From: Sphingomonas sanxanigenens DSM 19645 = NX02
GTDB lineage: Bacteria; Pseudomonadota; Alphaproteobacteria; Sphingomonadales; Sphingomonadaceae
Direction of reading: 5' to 3'
DNA length: 64,000 nucleotides
NCBI RefSeq assembly: GCF_000512205.2
Contig: NZ_CP011450.1
Location: 124,001-188,000, forward strand
The notes below the pieces were generated by a model. That model did no database searches. It saw only the letters and a program-made list of their open reading frames with translations, and was not told the origin of the DNA. The translations under genes were made by a program, and so were the position numbers. Of this stretch, positions 33,702-42,938 are shown in pieces; within the stretch, counting starts at the first letter, position 1; every line of letters starts with the position of its first letter.

Positions 33702-35237
33702 ATGGTCGACACGAGGCGCGGGGCGGACGAGATTGCCAGGGAGGTGGTGCGGCTTGCGCCGTTGTTCCTGCGACAGGCTGGCGGCCATGTCCTGACGCTG
33801 CTCGATCCTGCCGGGATCGTGCTGAGCTATAATGAAGAAGGCGAGCGTGCCGAATGCTGGCCCCTCGATCGCGTCCTGGGACAGCCCCATGACCTGTTCT
33901 ACCCGCCCGACGAGATTGCGGCCGGCCGCCCGTGCGCAGACCTGGCGGCCGCCCTTCACGAAGGCACGCTGGAGCGCGAAGCGTGGCGGGTCTGCGAGAA
34001 CGGAGCGGAGTATCTCGCGCGCCTGACGATCAGCGCCCTGTTCGAAGGCGACGCACATCGAGGCTTTGCCTGCATCAGTCGCGATGTCACCGACGAGGCG
34101 GCGGTCCGGGCGTCAATCGAGACCCGCGAGCAGCATCTCCAGTCGATCCTGGCGACCGTCCCCGATGCGATGATCATCATCGACGAGACCGGCGACATCA
34201 CGTCGTTCAGCGCGGCCGCCCAACGCCTGTTCGGCTATTCGGAAACCGAGCTCGTCGGCCGCAACGTCTCCTGCCTGATGCCCCAGCCCGATCGCGACCG
34301 GCATGACGAATATATCGCGCATTATCTCCAGACCGGCGAGCGCCGGATCATCGGCCTCGGCCGCGTCGTGGTCGGCCAGCGCCGCGACGGCTCGACCTTC
34401 CCGATGCAGCTGTCGGTTGGCGAGGCCGGTGAAGACGGGCAGCGGTTGTTCACCGGCTTCATCCGGGATCTCACCGCCAAGGAGCAGGATGAGCTCAGGC
34501 TCAAGGAACTGCAGGCAGAGCTGGTCCATGTCTCCCGGCTGAGCGCGATGGGCACGATGGCCTCGACCCTCGCGCATGAGCTCAACCAGCCGCTTGCCGC
34601 GGTCGCGCTCTATCTCGAGACGATCCGCGACATGCTCGACGAGCGGGACGACGAACCCTTCGTGTCGCTACGGTCGGTGATGGATGATGCGGCACAGGAA
34701 ACGCTGCGGGCCGGCCATATCGTCCGGCGCCTGCGCGATTTCGTCGCCCGCGGCGAGGTCGACAAGAGCCTCCACGATCTGCCGCAGGTTGTCGCCGAGG
34801 CGAGCGAGCTCGCGCTGGTCGGTGCACGCGAGCGCGGCATCCGCAGCTTCTTCGCGGTCGATCCCGCCGCGACGCCGGTTCTCGTCGACAGGGTGCAGAT
34901 CCAGCAGGTGCTGGTCAACCTGATGCGCAACGCCATCGAGGCGATGGCGGCGTGTCCTGTTCGCGACCTCAAGGTAGCGACCAGGTTGCGCCCTGACGGG
35001 CTGATCGAGGTGACCGTGGAGGATACCGGCCCCGGCATCGCCGACGAGGTCCGGGAGCAGCTCTTCACGGCGTTCAAGTCGACAAAGGCCGACGGCATGG
35101 GCCTCGGCCTTTCGATCTGCCGGACCATCATCGAAGCGCATGGGGGCCGTATCTGGATGGAGCGCCCCGACCGCGGCGGCGCGCGCTTTCATTTTACCTT
35201 GATCCATGCGCGGGCGGAGGAGGAACATGGGGGATAG
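33702..35237 (+). CDS. fixL: FixL-type haem-PAS sensor histidine kinase
   Basis: A 511-residue kinase from the ATG at 33702: a divergent N-terminal PAS (1-130), then a haem PAS with DRHDEYIAHY (His201) and IIGLGRVV (Arg221), the positions that in FixL proteins carry the haem ligand and the oxygen-sensing arginine. Phospho-acceptor His292 lies in LAHELNQPLAA, with the N box LMRNAIEAM and G boxes DTGPGIA and GLGLSICR. No membrane segment, so a soluble oxygen sensor. Unusual company inside a copper island. Confidence 0.82.
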   Translation: MVDTRRGADEIAREVVRLAPLFLRQAGGHVLTLLDPAGIVLSYNEEGERAECWPLDRVLGQPHDLFYPPDEIAAGRPCADLAAALHEGTLEREAWRVCENGAEYLARLTISALFEGDAHRGFACISRDVTDEAAVRASIETREQHLQSILATVPDAMIIIDETGDITSFSAAAQRLFGYSETELVGRNVSCLMPQPDRDRHDEYIAHYLQTGERRIIGLGRVVVGQRRDGSTFPMQLSVGEAGEDGQRLFTGFIRDLTAKEQDELRLKELQAELVHVSRLSAMGTMASTLAHELNQPLAAVALYLETIRDMLDERDDEPFVSLRSVMDDAAQETLRAGHIVRRLRDFVARGEVDKSLHDLPQVVAEASELALVGARERGIRSFFAVDPAATPVLVDRVQIQQVLVNLMRNAIEAMAACPVRDLKVATRLRPDGLIEVTVEDTGPGIADEVREQLFTAFKSTKADGMGLGLSICRTIIEAHGGRIWMERPDRGGARFHFTLIHARAEEEHGG

Positions 35238-35850
35238 ACGCGTCATCCATCTGGTCGACGACGAGGAGAGCATCCGCAAGGCGGCGAGCTTTGCGCTCAA
35301 GACCGCGGGCTACGACGTCGTGACCTATGCCTCGGGCGTGGAGTTTCTCAAGGAGGCGAAGTCGGCGGCCGTCGGCTGCGTCATCCTCGACGTGCGCATG
35401 CCCGAGATGGACGGTCTCGAGATTCAGGCCGCCATGGCAGCACGCGGGGTCAATATGCCGGTCATCGTCCTGACCGGCCATGGCGACGTGTCGGTTGCGG
35501 TGCAGGCCATGAAAGGCGGCGCGGTCGACTTTCTCGAGAAACCCTTCGAGAAAGCCGCCCTGCTCGGCGCCGTCAGCCGCGCGTTCGCACGTCTCGACGA
35601 TGTCGACCTTCGTACCCTGGAAACGTCCGAAGCAGGGGTGCGGGTCGCTGCACTGACGCCCCGGGAGCGGGAAGTGCTCGAAGGGCTGGCCAACGGCCTG
35701 CCCAACAAGACGATCGCCTATGACCTGGGCTGTTCATCGCGAACGGTCGAGGTCCATCGCGCGAGCCTGATGGCCAAGCTCGAGGTCCGCAATCTGTCCG
35801 AAGCCCTGCGGATCGCCTTTGCCGCGGGCATGGGCCGCAAGCCGAAGTGA
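35227..35850 (+). CDS. fixJ: FixJ response regulator
   Basis: A 207-residue regulator from the ATG at 35227, which overlaps the fixL stop by 11 nt. Receiver Asp55 (VILDVRMPEMDG), LTGHGD, KPFEKAALLG, and LuxR-type output LTPREREVLEGLANGLPNKT IAYDLG with SRTVEVHRASLM. Closely related to the orphan at 23015. Confidence 0.88.
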   Translation: MGDRRVIHLVDDEESIRKAASFALKTAGYDVVTYASGVEFLKEAKSAAVGCVILDVRMPEMDGLEIQAAMAARGVNMPVIVLTGHGDVSVAVQAMKGGAVDFLEKPFEKAALLGAVSRAFARLDDVDLRTLETSEAGVRVAALTPREREVLEGLANGLPNKTIAYDLGCSSRTVEVHRASLMAKLEVRNLSEALRIAFAAGMGRKPK

Positions 35851-35886
35851 CTGCGACCTCTACGTAGCGACGGGACGAGGCGCGAT

Positions 35887-36339
35887 ATGCGATCGATGGT
35901 GCAATCGTCACACGGGTGTCCGCTTCTCGCAATGCCATCGGTCCGTTCCACCCAGCATGATGGCAGATACACCATCCTCGTCTCCGACGACGATCCCGGC
36001 GTGCGGCGTGGCCTCCAGCTGCTGCTGAGATCGCGCGGCTATGCCGTGTGGGGATATACGACCGGCCACGCGCTGTTGGCCGACCCCCGCGCGAAGGAGG
36101 CAGACTGCGTCATCCTCGACTATCGCATGCCCGACATCGACGGATTCGCGATGCTGCGTCACCTTCGCGAGATCGGATGGTCGGGACGCGCGATCATGAT
36201 CTCAGGCTTTCATGACACGCTGCTGGCCTCGCGGGCCGCTGAGGCGGGCTTCGATCATGTTCTCGCAAAGCCGCTGATCGGCAGGGCTTTGCTCGAAGCG
36301 TTGGACCGGCACCGCATCGAGACGCTTCGAAAGCATTGA
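35887..36339 (+). CDS. Single-domain response regulator
   Basis: A 150-residue receiver (DDD acidic pocket, Asp78 in VILDYRMPDIDG, ISGFHD, AKPLIGRALLEAL) with no output domain. The first 27 residues look unrelated; a later ATG at 35932 is possible. Lies 36 nt behind fixJ, so it may be a phosphate sink or second target of FixL. Confidence 0.7.
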   Translation: MRSMVQSSHGCPLLAMPSVRSTQHDGRYTILVSDDDPGVRRGLQLLLRSRGYAVWGYTTGHALLADPRAKEADCVILDYRMPDIDGFAMLRHLREIGWSGRAIMISGFHDTLLASRAAEAGFDHVLAKPLIGRALLEALDRHRIETLRKH

Positions 36340-36401
36340 ATTGTGGCGGCCGGCCCCCGGCAGCCTCAGCCCGGCGCGATGTGGAAAGCCGATCTGCGCC
36401 G

Positions 36402-36950
36402 TCAAAGCCAGTGGCTACGTTTGAACCGGATGTAGAGCCCAATGCAGACCGCAGCGATGACGCCGAGGATGACGAAATATCCCCATTGCGTCTTCAGTTC
36501 GGGCATATTCTCGAAATTCATGCCGTAGATTCCGGCAATCGCGGTAGGCACCGCGAGGATCGCAGCCCGGGCGGCAAGCTAACGGGTGATCGCACCTTGG
36601 CGCTGCTGTTCGAGCAGGTGACTCGCCTCGAACACCGAGATCAGGATGTCGCGGATGCCGGTGATGGCGCTCTCAACCCTGAGCATGTGATCGTCGAGCT
36701 TCGAAATCTGGTGGCCGTTGTCGGCACCTTCCATGGCAAGCGGGTGAAGGCCGTAATTCCCGGCGATGTCGGCAAGTTCTGTTTCGCTGGGCTGGGACAT
36801 TTTGATCCACACGAAGTCATCCTTGCCGACGTGCTCGCACGCCGGATCGATCAGGGTCGCCGGCCGTAGCCGTTTGCCATTGTGACAAAGAACGGCGGCG
36901 GCGACCGGAAGCCGTGTGCCTCGCCTATTGAGACGCGCGCACAAACACTC
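36402..36950 (-). pseudogene. Decayed CorA-type magnesium transporter
   Basis: Minus frame: DDFVWIKMSQPSETELADIA, HPLAMEGADNGHQISKLDD, then directly HMLRVESAITGIRDILISVF and EASHLLEQQRQGAITR. The roughly 140 residues that lie between GHQ and HMLRVES in CorA proteins are gone. An in-frame TAG at 36579-36581 replaces the lysine after AITR; beyond it IAGIYGMNFENMPELKTQWG (the GMN motif) and the last helix to RFKRSHWL are intact to 36402. Internal deletion plus nonsense codon. Confidence 0.8.
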
Positions 36951-36959
36951 GTCATTCTT

Positions 36960-37315
36960 CAAGCCCAATCGCAGGAAGAAGAAGGCGGCGCGCAGCAATT
37001 CGAGCGAGAGCTTATAGAAAATGCGGCGGAGCGTTGGGTTTCGCAGAAGGCCGCTCCCGTTCATGACGCGCGTGGCTGGGCGGCGCGCTGCCACATCAAG
37101 GGCACGCAGACTGCGAAGGTCTGCGCACCCTTGATTGGCGACCGCGAGGGTTTTCCTCTCTTGCGATGGTACCAAGCGATTGCCCGTGTGGCGCCTCTGC
37201 AATCGTGTCGGATGACTATACCTAAGTATCGGATAACGGCGCTGACGACAGGGTTGCCGGGCCCCGGTGAGGCGCGTCGCACCGCGCGGAGACGAAAGCT
37301 GGAAGACGGAAAAGC
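36960..37315. other. Non-coding stretch
   Basis: No gene seen. It contains GCAGAC-N7-GTCTGC and the palindrome-like TATACCTAAGTAT (37217-37229), similar to the perfect one at 39192-39205. Confidence 0.4.
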
Positions 37316-38146
37316 TCAACTGTCGAAAGCGACCGAGCGCGCGAGCGCTTCCTGGGACTGCAGAAAGGCGAGCCGCGATTGCAGCGCCGCCTGGACAACG
37401 CCGAAAGCGTCACCCCCCAGAGTCACGCGCAGCGGCGGATGGTCGCTGGTTGCGACATCAACGATCGCTTGCGCGATCTTTTGCGGGTCGAGCGTGTAGA
37501 GCTCGTTTCCGGCGGTCTCGAACATCTTGCGGATATGGCCGGCGGGCGTATCGCGATACGCGGCGATCTCGCTGGCGAATTGCAGATTGTGGCTGAAGCT
37601 GGTGCGCGCCCCGCCCGGCTCGATCAGTGTCACGAACAGGTTGAAGGGTTCAAGCTCCTGGCGGAGGCATTCGCTGAAGCCCTCCAGGCCCCATTTGGCC
37701 ACATGATAGAGACTGCTCGTCGGAAGCGAGCCCTGACCACTAGCGCTGGAGATCTGGATGATCCGGCCGCTCCCGCGCAGCCGCATGGCGGGGACAAAGG
37801 CGCGGGTGATGTGGATGGGCGCCATGAGATTGAGCGCGATCTGGCCTTCGACCTCGGCGTCCGACATCTCTTCGGTGGCGCCGATCACGCCGCCGCCGGC
37901 GTTGTTGACCAGAATATCGACGGGTCGACGCGCCTGCGCCCGGGCCACGACCGCAGCAATATCGTCCTTGACCGTGACGTCGAGCGCTTCGACGCGCAGC
38001 TGGCTCGGATATTTCGCCGCGAGATCATCGAGGCTTTCGGGCTTGCGGGCCGTCGCGGTAAGGTCGTCGCCAGCGGCCAGGATCAGTTCGGCCAGATGGC
38101 GGCCGATGCCGCTGGACGCGCCCGTGAGAAACCAGTGATTGGACAT
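37316..38146 (-). CDS. Short-chain dehydrogenase/reductase
   Basis: A 276-residue classical SDR: TGASSGIGRHLAEL cofactor loop, NNAGGG, ISSASGQG with Ser, and catalytic YHVAK. No substrate motif known. Divergent from the TetR gene, with the operator between them, so it is probably the repressor's target. Confidence 0.82.
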   Translation of the reverse strand: MSNHWFLTGASSGIGRHLAELILAAGDDLTATARKPESLDDLAAKYPSQLRVEALDVTVKDDIAAVVARAQARRPVDILVNNAGGGVIGATEEMSDAEVEGQIALNLMAPIHITRAFVPAMRLRGSGRIIQISSASGQGSLPTSSLYHVAKWGLEGFSECLRQELEPFNLFVTLIEPGGARTSFSHNLQFASEIAAYRDTPAGHIRKMFETAGNELYTLDPQKIAQAIVDVATSDHPPLRVTLGGDAFGVVQAALQSRLAFLQSQEALARSVAFDS

Positions 38147-38161
38147 ATGTTACTCCATATA

Positions 38162-38179
38162 TTACCAACTGGTAGGTAA
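38162..38179. promoter_or_regulatory. Operator between SDR and TetR genes
   Basis: TTACC-AACTGGTA-GGTAA, an 18-nt inverted repeat in the 70-nt divergent gap; fits the size of a TetR-family site controlling both genes. Confidence 0.6.
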
Positions 38180-38215
38180 CTTGAAACCTGGAATGCGTCA
38201 ATGCTTGGAGGTGTG

Positions 38216-38782
38216 ATGAAGCAACGAACCCGGCGGAATGCCGCACAGAGCCGCGAGACGCTCCTGGCTGCAGCGACCGAGGAGTTCGCGTCCCATGGGC
38301 TGGCGGGCGCGCGGATCGACCGGATTGCGCAGGCGGCGGGTATCAGCAAGCCGATGCTCTACACCTATTTCGGGGACAAGGAGGCGCTCTTCGATGCCGC
38401 GCTGACGCAGGAAGTGATGGACGCGGCGCAGGCCGATCGCTTCGATCCCAATGATCTTGAGGGTTATGCGGGGCGCACCTATGACTTGCTGGTCGAACGC
38501 CCGCGCCTGTGGAGGCTGCTGACCTGGCATCATTTGGAGCGTGGCCAGGATGTTCTGATGCTCCCGGCCGGCGAGGTCCTTCTCGGGGAGAAGCTGGACG
38601 GGATCGCAGCGGCGCAGGCCGAGGGGCGGATCGTCGCCGACTTCACGCCCCTGGATGTCGTCCGGCTTGTCGCCGCCCTCACCCAGCTCTGGTGCATGAC
38701 CGGAGCTGCACGCGACGCTGCCGAGCACGCGGCGCGCCGGGCGACGATCATGCGGGCGGTGGGGCGACTGCTGCGCGTGTGA
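38216..38782 (+). CDS. TetR/AcrR family repressor
   Basis: A 188-residue regulator from the ATG at 38216: RETLLAAATEEFASHGLAGA, IDRIAQAAGISKPMLYTYFG DKEALFDAAL is the typical TetR helix-turn-helix. The C-terminal ligand domain has no recognisable specificity. Divergent from the SDR. Confidence 0.85.
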   Translation: MKQRTRRNAAQSRETLLAAATEEFASHGLAGARIDRIAQAAGISKPMLYTYFGDKEALFDAALTQEVMDAAQADRFDPNDLEGYAGRTYDLLVERPRLWRLLTWHHLERGQDVLMLPAGEVLLGEKLDGIAAAQAEGRIVADFTPLDVVRLVAALTQLWCMTGAARDAAEHAARRATIMRAVGRLLRV

Positions 38783-39191
38783 TCGTGCGAGGCGCGAGCT
38801 GCACGCCCGCGCGCCGACCGGGACACAGCAAGCATTTTTCGCAACCTGCCGTACTGCCCAGCGGCAAAATCAGGGCGGCTCATGCACAAGCCGGCCCGTC
38901 GGCTCCGCGGATGCGATCGACGTTCGAGGACTGCGCCGCCACTGCCGAACCGGATTGGATCATCGCCAAGTGACCCAGTGGCTGCGCGACGATCTCAGGT
39001 CGCCGGACTCGTCGCACGACGTTTCGTCAGGAGTCGTTTCATCTGCCTCAAAAGGCGAACCTGCGGCTCAATCCGGAAGAAGGCGCGACACATCCAGGAA
39101 ACGAGGATCAAATGCGGTCCGCATCGGTATTACTTTCCCTGGCGCGTGCAAGCTCAGCAAAGGACTAATGTTCCCGGAGCATCTCTAGCGC

Positions 39192-39205
39192 TATACCTAG
39201 GTATA
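39192..39205. repeat. Perfect 14-bp palindrome TATACCTAGGTATA
   Basis: A near copy, TATACCTAAGTAT, is at 37217-37229. Could be a binding site for an unknown regulator. Confidence 0.45.
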
Positions 39206-39371
39206 TCACGCCGACACCAATAACATGTGATCATGCCGCTTCGCATTCTTGCCGGCCAAATGTCCCGATCATCAAATCGAAGCGTGCGAGGCTGTATTAC
39301 GATATGATATTCTATCTCCTATCTCAGCAGCTTTGCAAATGAGCGCTCGCAAAAATATCTCTTCAGTCATG

Positions 39372-39398
39372 AGGGTTCGACGTCTGGCGTGCGTATTA
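39372..39398 (+). promoter_or_regulatory. ECF-type promoter upstream of the TonB receptor
   Basis: AGGGTTC...-GTGCGTATTA with AGGG-N13 spacing, about 120 nt upstream of the ATG; the most distant of the five sites from its gene. Confidence 0.6.
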
Positions 39399-39462
39399 TA
39401 GCTATATCTATATCTAAATTTCACGAGAATAAGGTATTGGAAAAACAGGAAAAATACTGTTG

Positions 39463-39482
39463 ACCTGTATATACAACTGATG
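39463..39482 (+). promoter_or_regulatory. GntR/HutC-type operator overlapping a -35 box
   Basis: TGTATATACA (perfect palindrome 39466-39475) lies directly behind TTGACC. The stretch ACCTGTATA-N6-TGATG is repeated, on the minus strand, at 44471-44490 in front of the HutC-like gene. Confidence 0.6.
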
Positions 39483-39520
39483 TTGTCTGTGGCTGTTCTA
39501 AAACGTCAGGGGGATTGCAC

Positions 39521-42223
39521 ATGACCATCAGGATGGCCCTGCTCGGCAGCGCCGCCATCGTCGCGGGCTACGCCGCGCCGGCTCTCGCTCAGGCCGATCC
39601 GACACCGCAGCCAAAAGCACAAGTCCTGGGGGATGACAGCGACATCGTCGTTACCGGCTCACGAATCCGTCGGCAGGATCTGGCCGGGGTTGGACCGGCC
39701 ACCGTGGTCACCGCCGAGCAGATCCAAAATACCGGCATCGTCAATATCGAAACCGCCTTGCAGCGTTTGCCGGCCAATGCCGGCTTCGCGGGCAACCAGA
39801 CATCGGCCTACTGGACCAACAACGGTTATGGCACTGCTCAGGTCAATCTGCGCGGCCTCGGCATCAAGCGCACACTCGTGCTCCTCAACGGCCGACGCCT
39901 CGTCGCGGGCGGCACCGGCGCCAATTCCTCACCCGATCTCAACATGATCCCGGTCGTGGCGCTGGCACGCACCGATGTCCTCAAGGATGGCGCGTCCGCT
40001 ATCTACGGGGCCGATGCCATGGCCGGCGTGGTCAACCTTGTCACGCGCACCGATTATGAAGGCCTGGGTCTCAGCGTCCGACAAGGCATTACCGAGCGCG
40101 GCGACGGCTCCGATCTCACCGCGGACCTACTTTGGGGCATTCGCAACGATCGTGGCGGGTTCATGGCAGCAGTCACCTACCAGAAGACCAGCGCCGTCAA
40201 CATGGCCTCGCGTGCGCCCTGCTCGCTCGCTGAAACGACGCCGGGCTCGCTGAGCTGCGTCAACAGCGCCTCGACGATCGGCGGACGCGCGGTGCTGCCC
40301 AACGGCCAACAGATCAACTTCAACCAGGTACCCGGAGGGAACGGGAACTTCTACGAGCCTTACAGTCCCGCCAAGCACAACTTCAACTCGAACCCGTTTC
40401 TCAATGCGGTCAGCCCAGTCGAGCGCGTCAGCACGGCCTTCTTCGCGGACTATGCGCTGACCGACGGTATCCAGGCGTTCGGCGAGTTCCTCTATACGTT
40501 CCGCAAGTCGAATCAGATCGCGACACCCGGCACGCTGCGCAATCTCTCGATACCAGCCAGCAATCCGACCAATCCGACCGGCCAGAACCTGGTCCTGGCC
40601 CAGCGCCGCCTCGCCGAACCCGGCGCGCGCCACTTCTTCCAGGAGACCGATACCTGGCAAGGCACCTTCGGGCTGCGCGGCAAGCTGGCGAACGACTGGG
40701 CCTGGGAAGTCGCGGGCAGCTTCGGGCGTAACACGGCCGTCGACGGCTCGACCAACATCGCCAATCTCGAGCGCGTCGCGAACACGCTCGACAGGAGCAA
40801 ATGCTCCAGCACGGCGGGCGCGGCCATCCCCTGCGGTGACTATCTTGGGTTCGGAGACCTGACACCTCAGGTTCTGGATTATATTCTGTTCACCTCGCGC
40901 GATCGCGGAGGCAACGAACTCGGCACGGTCACGGCTGACCTCAACGGCGATCTCTTCTCCCTTCCAGCCGGCGCGGTGTCCTTCGCCACCGGCGTGGTCT
41001 ATCGGCGCGAAAAAGGCTGGCGCGATCCCGACCCGTTGACGGTGCTCGGCGTGGCGAACGTCAATCAGCAGGATCCTATTTCGGGCTCGAGCACCGCCAA
41101 GGAAGCCTATCTCGAGCTATCGGTGCCGGTGCTTGCCAACACAGCTTTCGCCAAGGCGCTCACGCTCGATGGCGCAGTCCGCTACTCAGACTATAATCTC
41201 TTCGGGAGCGACTGGAATTACAAGCTCAGTGCCGACTGGGTAGTCAATGACAGCATCCGTCTGCGCGGCACTTATGGGACGGGCTTTCGCATTCCCAACG
41301 TGCCGGAGCTTTTCGGCGGCGTCTCGGAAGGCAATCTGACCACGACCGATCCCTGCTCGCGCTACACCTCCAGCGGCAACGTGACCTTGATCGCCAATTG
41401 TCAGGCGTCCGGTGTGCCGGCCAACTATACGCAGCTCGGCACCACGATCCTCACCACAGTGGGCGGTAACCAGAGCCTTCGGCCCGAAAGCTCCACGACC
41501 TGGACCGTTGGTACGGTGATATCGCCGCGCGGCATCATCCCAGGGTTGTCGCTGACGGCAGACTGGTTCGACATCAAGATCAAGGACGCGATCCGGGCCA
41601 TTCCCGGCTCGACCAAGCTCGCAGTCTGCTATGCGAGCCAGAACCTGTCGCACCCGTTCTGCAGCGACTTTACGCGCAGCGCGCTGACCGGCGAGGTCAC
41701 TTACCTCTCCGCCCAGCCCATCAACACCGGCCGCGAGGAGATGAATGGTCTCGATCTGGGTCTGGTGTACAGTGGTGCGGTGGGCGAGGTGAAGATCTCC
41801 TTGGATCTCAACATGACCTATCTCAACAAATATGTCGTAAACCCCTTCCCCGGCGGCGCGCCGATCTATTTCGACGGGTTTATCGGGGGCGGCAATGGCG
41901 GCTATCCGAAATGGCGTGGTTATGGCGTGCTGACGGCGGAAAAGGACGGCATCAGCGCGACCTGGTCGACACAATGGATCGGCAAGGCGACCGACTTCAA
42001 CGCATCGGCCGGCGACATCGGCTACCGCACGCCGAACGTCTTCTACCACAATCTTCAGCTTGCCTTCGCGATCGACGAGAAGACACGTTTCCAGATCGGG
42101 GCCGATAATCTGTTCGACCGCAAGGCGCCCTATATCCAGAGCTTCACCGATGCCAACACCGACACGATGACCTATGATCTGCTCGGACGGCGCTTCTACG
42201 CCGGCTTCCGAACCGCGTTCTGA
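39521..42223 (+). CDS. TonB-dependent outer-membrane receptor
   Basis: A 900-residue receptor from the ATG at 39521: signal peptide (to ALA, residue 25), TonB-box region DDSDIVVTGSRI, plug (VNLRGLGIKRTLVLLNGRRL, DGASAIYGADAMAGVVNLV) and a 22-strand-type barrel ending in GRRFYAGFRTAF. Such sphingomonad receptors take up siderophores, metals or peptides; here the two PepSY proteins behind it point to metal uptake or reduction. Ligand cannot be read. Confidence 0.85.
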   Translation: MTIRMALLGSAAIVAGYAAPALAQADPTPQPKAQVLGDDSDIVVTGSRIRRQDLAGVGPATVVTAEQIQNTGIVNIETALQRLPANAGFAGNQTSAYWTNNGYGTAQVNLRGLGIKRTLVLLNGRRLVAGGTGANSSPDLNMIPVVALARTDVLKDGASAIYGADAMAGVVNLVTRTDYEGLGLSVRQGITERGDGSDLTADLLWGIRNDRGGFMAAVTYQKTSAVNMASRAPCSLAETTPGSLSCVNSASTIGGRAVLPNGQQINFNQVPGGNGNFYEPYSPAKHNFNSNPFLNAVSPVERVSTAFFADYALTDGIQAFGEFLYTFRKSNQIATPGTLRNLSIPASNPTNPTGQNLVLAQRRLAEPGARHFFQETDTWQGTFGLRGKLANDWAWEVAGSFGRNTAVDGSTNIANLERVANTLDRSKCSSTAGAAIPCGDYLGFGDLTPQVLDYILFTSRDRGGNELGTVTADLNGDLFSLPAGAVSFATGVVYRREKGWRDPDPLTVLGVANVNQQDPISGSSTAKEAYLELSVPVLANTAFAKALTLDGAVRYSDYNLFGSDWNYKLSADWVVNDSIRLRGTYGTGFRIPNVPELFGGVSEGNLTTTDPCSRYTSSGNVTLIANCQASGVPANYTQLGTTILTTVGGNQSLRPESSTTWTVGTVISPRGIIPGLSLTADWFDIKIKDAIRAIPGSTKLAVCYASQNLSHPFCSDFTRSALTGEVTYLSAQPINTGREEMNGLDLGLVYSGAVGEVKISLDLNMTYLNKYVVNPFPGGAPIYFDGFIGGGNGGYPKWRGYGVLTAEKDGISATWSTQWIGKATDFNASAGDIGYRTPNVFYHNLQLAFAIDEKTRFQIGADNLFDRKAPYIQSFTDANTDTMTYDLLGRRFYAGFRTAF

Positions 42224-42233
42224 AGGGCAGCAC

Positions 42234-42938
42234 ATGGCAATTCGCTGGCCTTTGGTCATCCGCCGGACGCACAAGTGGCTGGCCCTGATCGTCGGCGTCC
42301 AGGTTCTGCTCTGGACGCTGACCGGCTTCTATATGGTGGCCGTCCATATCGACATCATCCATGGCGACGATCTGGTCCGCCCACCGGTCGTCGCCCCCAT
42401 CGACCTTGCGAGCTTCGTCCCGCCGGCGCGGATTGTTCAATCGGCTCCCGACGCGTCCGAGATCCGCCTGCAACGGTTCATGGATCAGCCCGTCTGGCGC
42501 GCGCAAACCCCGGGTGGTCCAAGACTCTTCGATGCAGGTTCGGGACAGCCCATCCCCGATTTGAGCGAGGCACAAATCCGCGCCGCCGCTCGGCGCATCT
42601 ACAGCGGCACCGGGGACATCGTCGCAGCCCGGCTGCTGACGACGGCGCCACTGGAAATGCAGGCGCGCAAGCCTCCCTATTGGCAGGTCGAATTCGATGC
42701 CTGGAACCGGCCAACCCTGTATCTCTCTCCGCAGACCGGTGAGCTGATCTCGCGCCGCCATGCGCTGTGGCGCGTGTTCGATTTCGCGTGGATGCTGCAC
42801 ATCATGGACTATGACGATCGCTCCGACGTCAACAATCCGCTGCTGCGCGTGGCGACCTGGAGTGCCCTTGCCATGGCGCTGGCCGGGGCTTGGCTGCTGC
42901 TTTGGTCGTTCCCGCGGCGCAGGAAGAAGAAGGCATGA
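42234..42938 (+). CDS. PepSY-domain membrane protein, first copy
   Basis: A 234-residue protein from the ATG at 42234: RRTHKWLALIVGVQVLLWTL (helix 1), VHIDIIHGDDLV, periplasmic PepSY parts (YWQVEFDAWNRPTLYLSPQT), VFDFAWMLHIMDYDDRSDVN and a last helix. Follows the receptor by 10 nt. Probable partner in periplasmic reduction or release of the imported metal. Confidence 0.78.
   Translation: MAIRWPLVIRRTHKWLALIVGVQVLLWTLTGFYMVAVHIDIIHGDDLVRPPVVAPIDLASFVPPARIVQSAPDASEIRLQRFMDQPVWRAQTPGGPRLFDAGSGQPIPDLSEAQIRAAARRIYSGTGDIVAARLLTTAPLEMQARKPPYWQVEFDAWNRPTLYLSPQTGELISRRHALWRVFDFAWMLHIMDYDDRSDVNNPLLRVATWSALAMALAGAWLLLWSFPRRRKKKA

Larger units (their letters stand above)
38783..39520. other. Long leader region of the TonB receptor operon
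   Basis: No gene supported. From about 39190 the sequence turns AT-rich and holds a perfect palindrome (39192-39205), an ECF-type promoter (39372-39398), and TTGACC with a GntR-type operator (39463-39482), ending in CAGGGGGA before the ATG. Confidence 0.5.

Noticed and set aside
31901-33712. 603-residue minus-strand frame opposite copB and DUF305
   Set aside because: It is a shadow of the His/Met-rich genes on the plus strand; no start signal or family.
38882-39223. Plus frames of 77-113 codons upstream of the TonB receptor
   Set aside because: No ribosome site, no motif, and two overlapping frames of equal quality; composition looks non-coding.
35851-39520. FixK-type TTGAT-N4-ATCAA boxes
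   Set aside because: None found near fixLJ or the promoters I read; without them a FixK branch is not supported.
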